Positions 6,516 through 6,524 of a stretch of DNA of 6,524 bases are shown in pieces. Position 1 is the stretch's first letter; each line of letters begins with the position of its first letter. A model generated the notes under the pieces. That model ran no database searches. It was not told where the DNA came from and saw only the letters and a list, made by a program, of their open reading frames with translations. The DNA is from an uncultured Lachnospiraceae bacterium (GTDB lineage Bacteria; Bacillota; Clostridia; Lachnospirales; Lachnospiraceae), in contig CAJUQZ010000188.1 in the NCBI GenBank assembly GCA_910588755.1, positions 1 to 6,524 of the forward strand, given 5' to 3'. The position numbers and the translations under genes are program-made.

Positions 6516-6524
6516 ATGGGACGG
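6516..6524 (+). CDS. Presumed start of the next operon gene, cut by the window edge
   Basis: ATGGGACGG is the fourth occurrence of the start that overlaps a TGA as TGATG. If the repeat is real and this is the last copy, the next gene begins here; if the repeat is an artefact, it begins at the equivalent ATG at 6288. The ten codons seen in full copies, MGRINVALTT, resemble the first beta strand of a Rossmann-type protein such as a glycosyltransferase, but that is too little to name it. Confidence 0.4.

Larger units (their letters stand above)
6242..6524. repeat. Perfect 76-bp tandem repeat, 3.72 copies
   Basis: Units begin at 6242, 6318, 6394 and 6470 with GTGAAGCATATC; the last is cut by the window edge after 55 bases. 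All compared positions are identical. Each unit holds the last 47 bases of the fused transferase gene, including its TGA, and 30 bases from the overlapping ATG onward. The left edge is sharp: base 6241 is C where other units have T. The five bases before it, ACAAC (6236-6240), match the ACAAC at the end of each unit, a short homology at which slippage or end-joining could have started the duplication. The unit length is 1 mod 3. There are no spacers, terminal inverted repeats or transposase, so it is neither a CRISPR array nor an insertion sequence. An assembly artefact is a real alternative. Confidence 0.95.

Noticed and set aside
6242..6524. CRISPR array or insertion sequence as an explanation of the terminal repeats
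   Set aside because: Units are directly abutting with no variable spacers, and there are no inverted termini, target duplications or transposase.

Overview
The window looks like part of a wall teichoic acid-type (glycerol-phosphate polymer) biosynthesis and export operon from a low-to-mid-GC Gram-positive bacterium. Strong AAGGAG-type Shine-Dalgarno sites, tight same-strand gene packing and a TagD very similar to the Bacillus enzyme as I remember it point to Bacillota. The style of the exporter and the large fused transferase suggests Clostridia, perhaps Lachnospiraceae. That placement is inference and was not searched.

Layout, all on the + strand. Positions 1-210 are a leader with an AT-rich start, weak promoter-like and palindromic elements and a doubtful 41-codon ORF. 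Then come an ABC-2 polysaccharide/teichoic acid permease with an unusual N-terminal membrane extension (211-1305), its TagH/TarH-like ATPase (1305-2039), a CDP-glycerol glycerophosphotransferase-family protein (2089-3288), a glycerol-3-phosphate cytidylyltransferase TagD (3285-3686), and an 866-residue two-domain protein (3688-6288). The last joins a second CDP-glycerol glycerophosphotransferase domain to a GT4-type glycosyltransferase. Three of the four gene junctions overlap or are 1 nt apart, so this is almost certainly one transcription unit.

How the genes fit together: TagD makes CDP-glycerol from CTP and glycerol 3-phosphate. The two glycerophosphotransferase domains would use it to prime and/or extend a glycerol-phosphate chain on the inner membrane face. 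The fused glycosyltransferase probably adds sugar to the same chain, either in the backbone or as decoration. The permease/ATPase pair would export the finished polymer. No lipid-linkage genes (TagO/TagA type) are in the window.

The last 283 bases (6242-6524) are a perfect 76-bp tandem repeat, 3.72 copies, starting inside the 3' end of the fused transferase and running off the window edge. Each unit carries the stop codon of that gene and an overlapping ATG with the first ten codons of what looks like the next gene. It is either a real variable-number tandem duplication across a gene junction or an assembly artefact at a contig end. The sequence alone cannot decide. It is the most unusual feature here. 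The enzymes themselves belong to known families, and I do not see a clearly new system.
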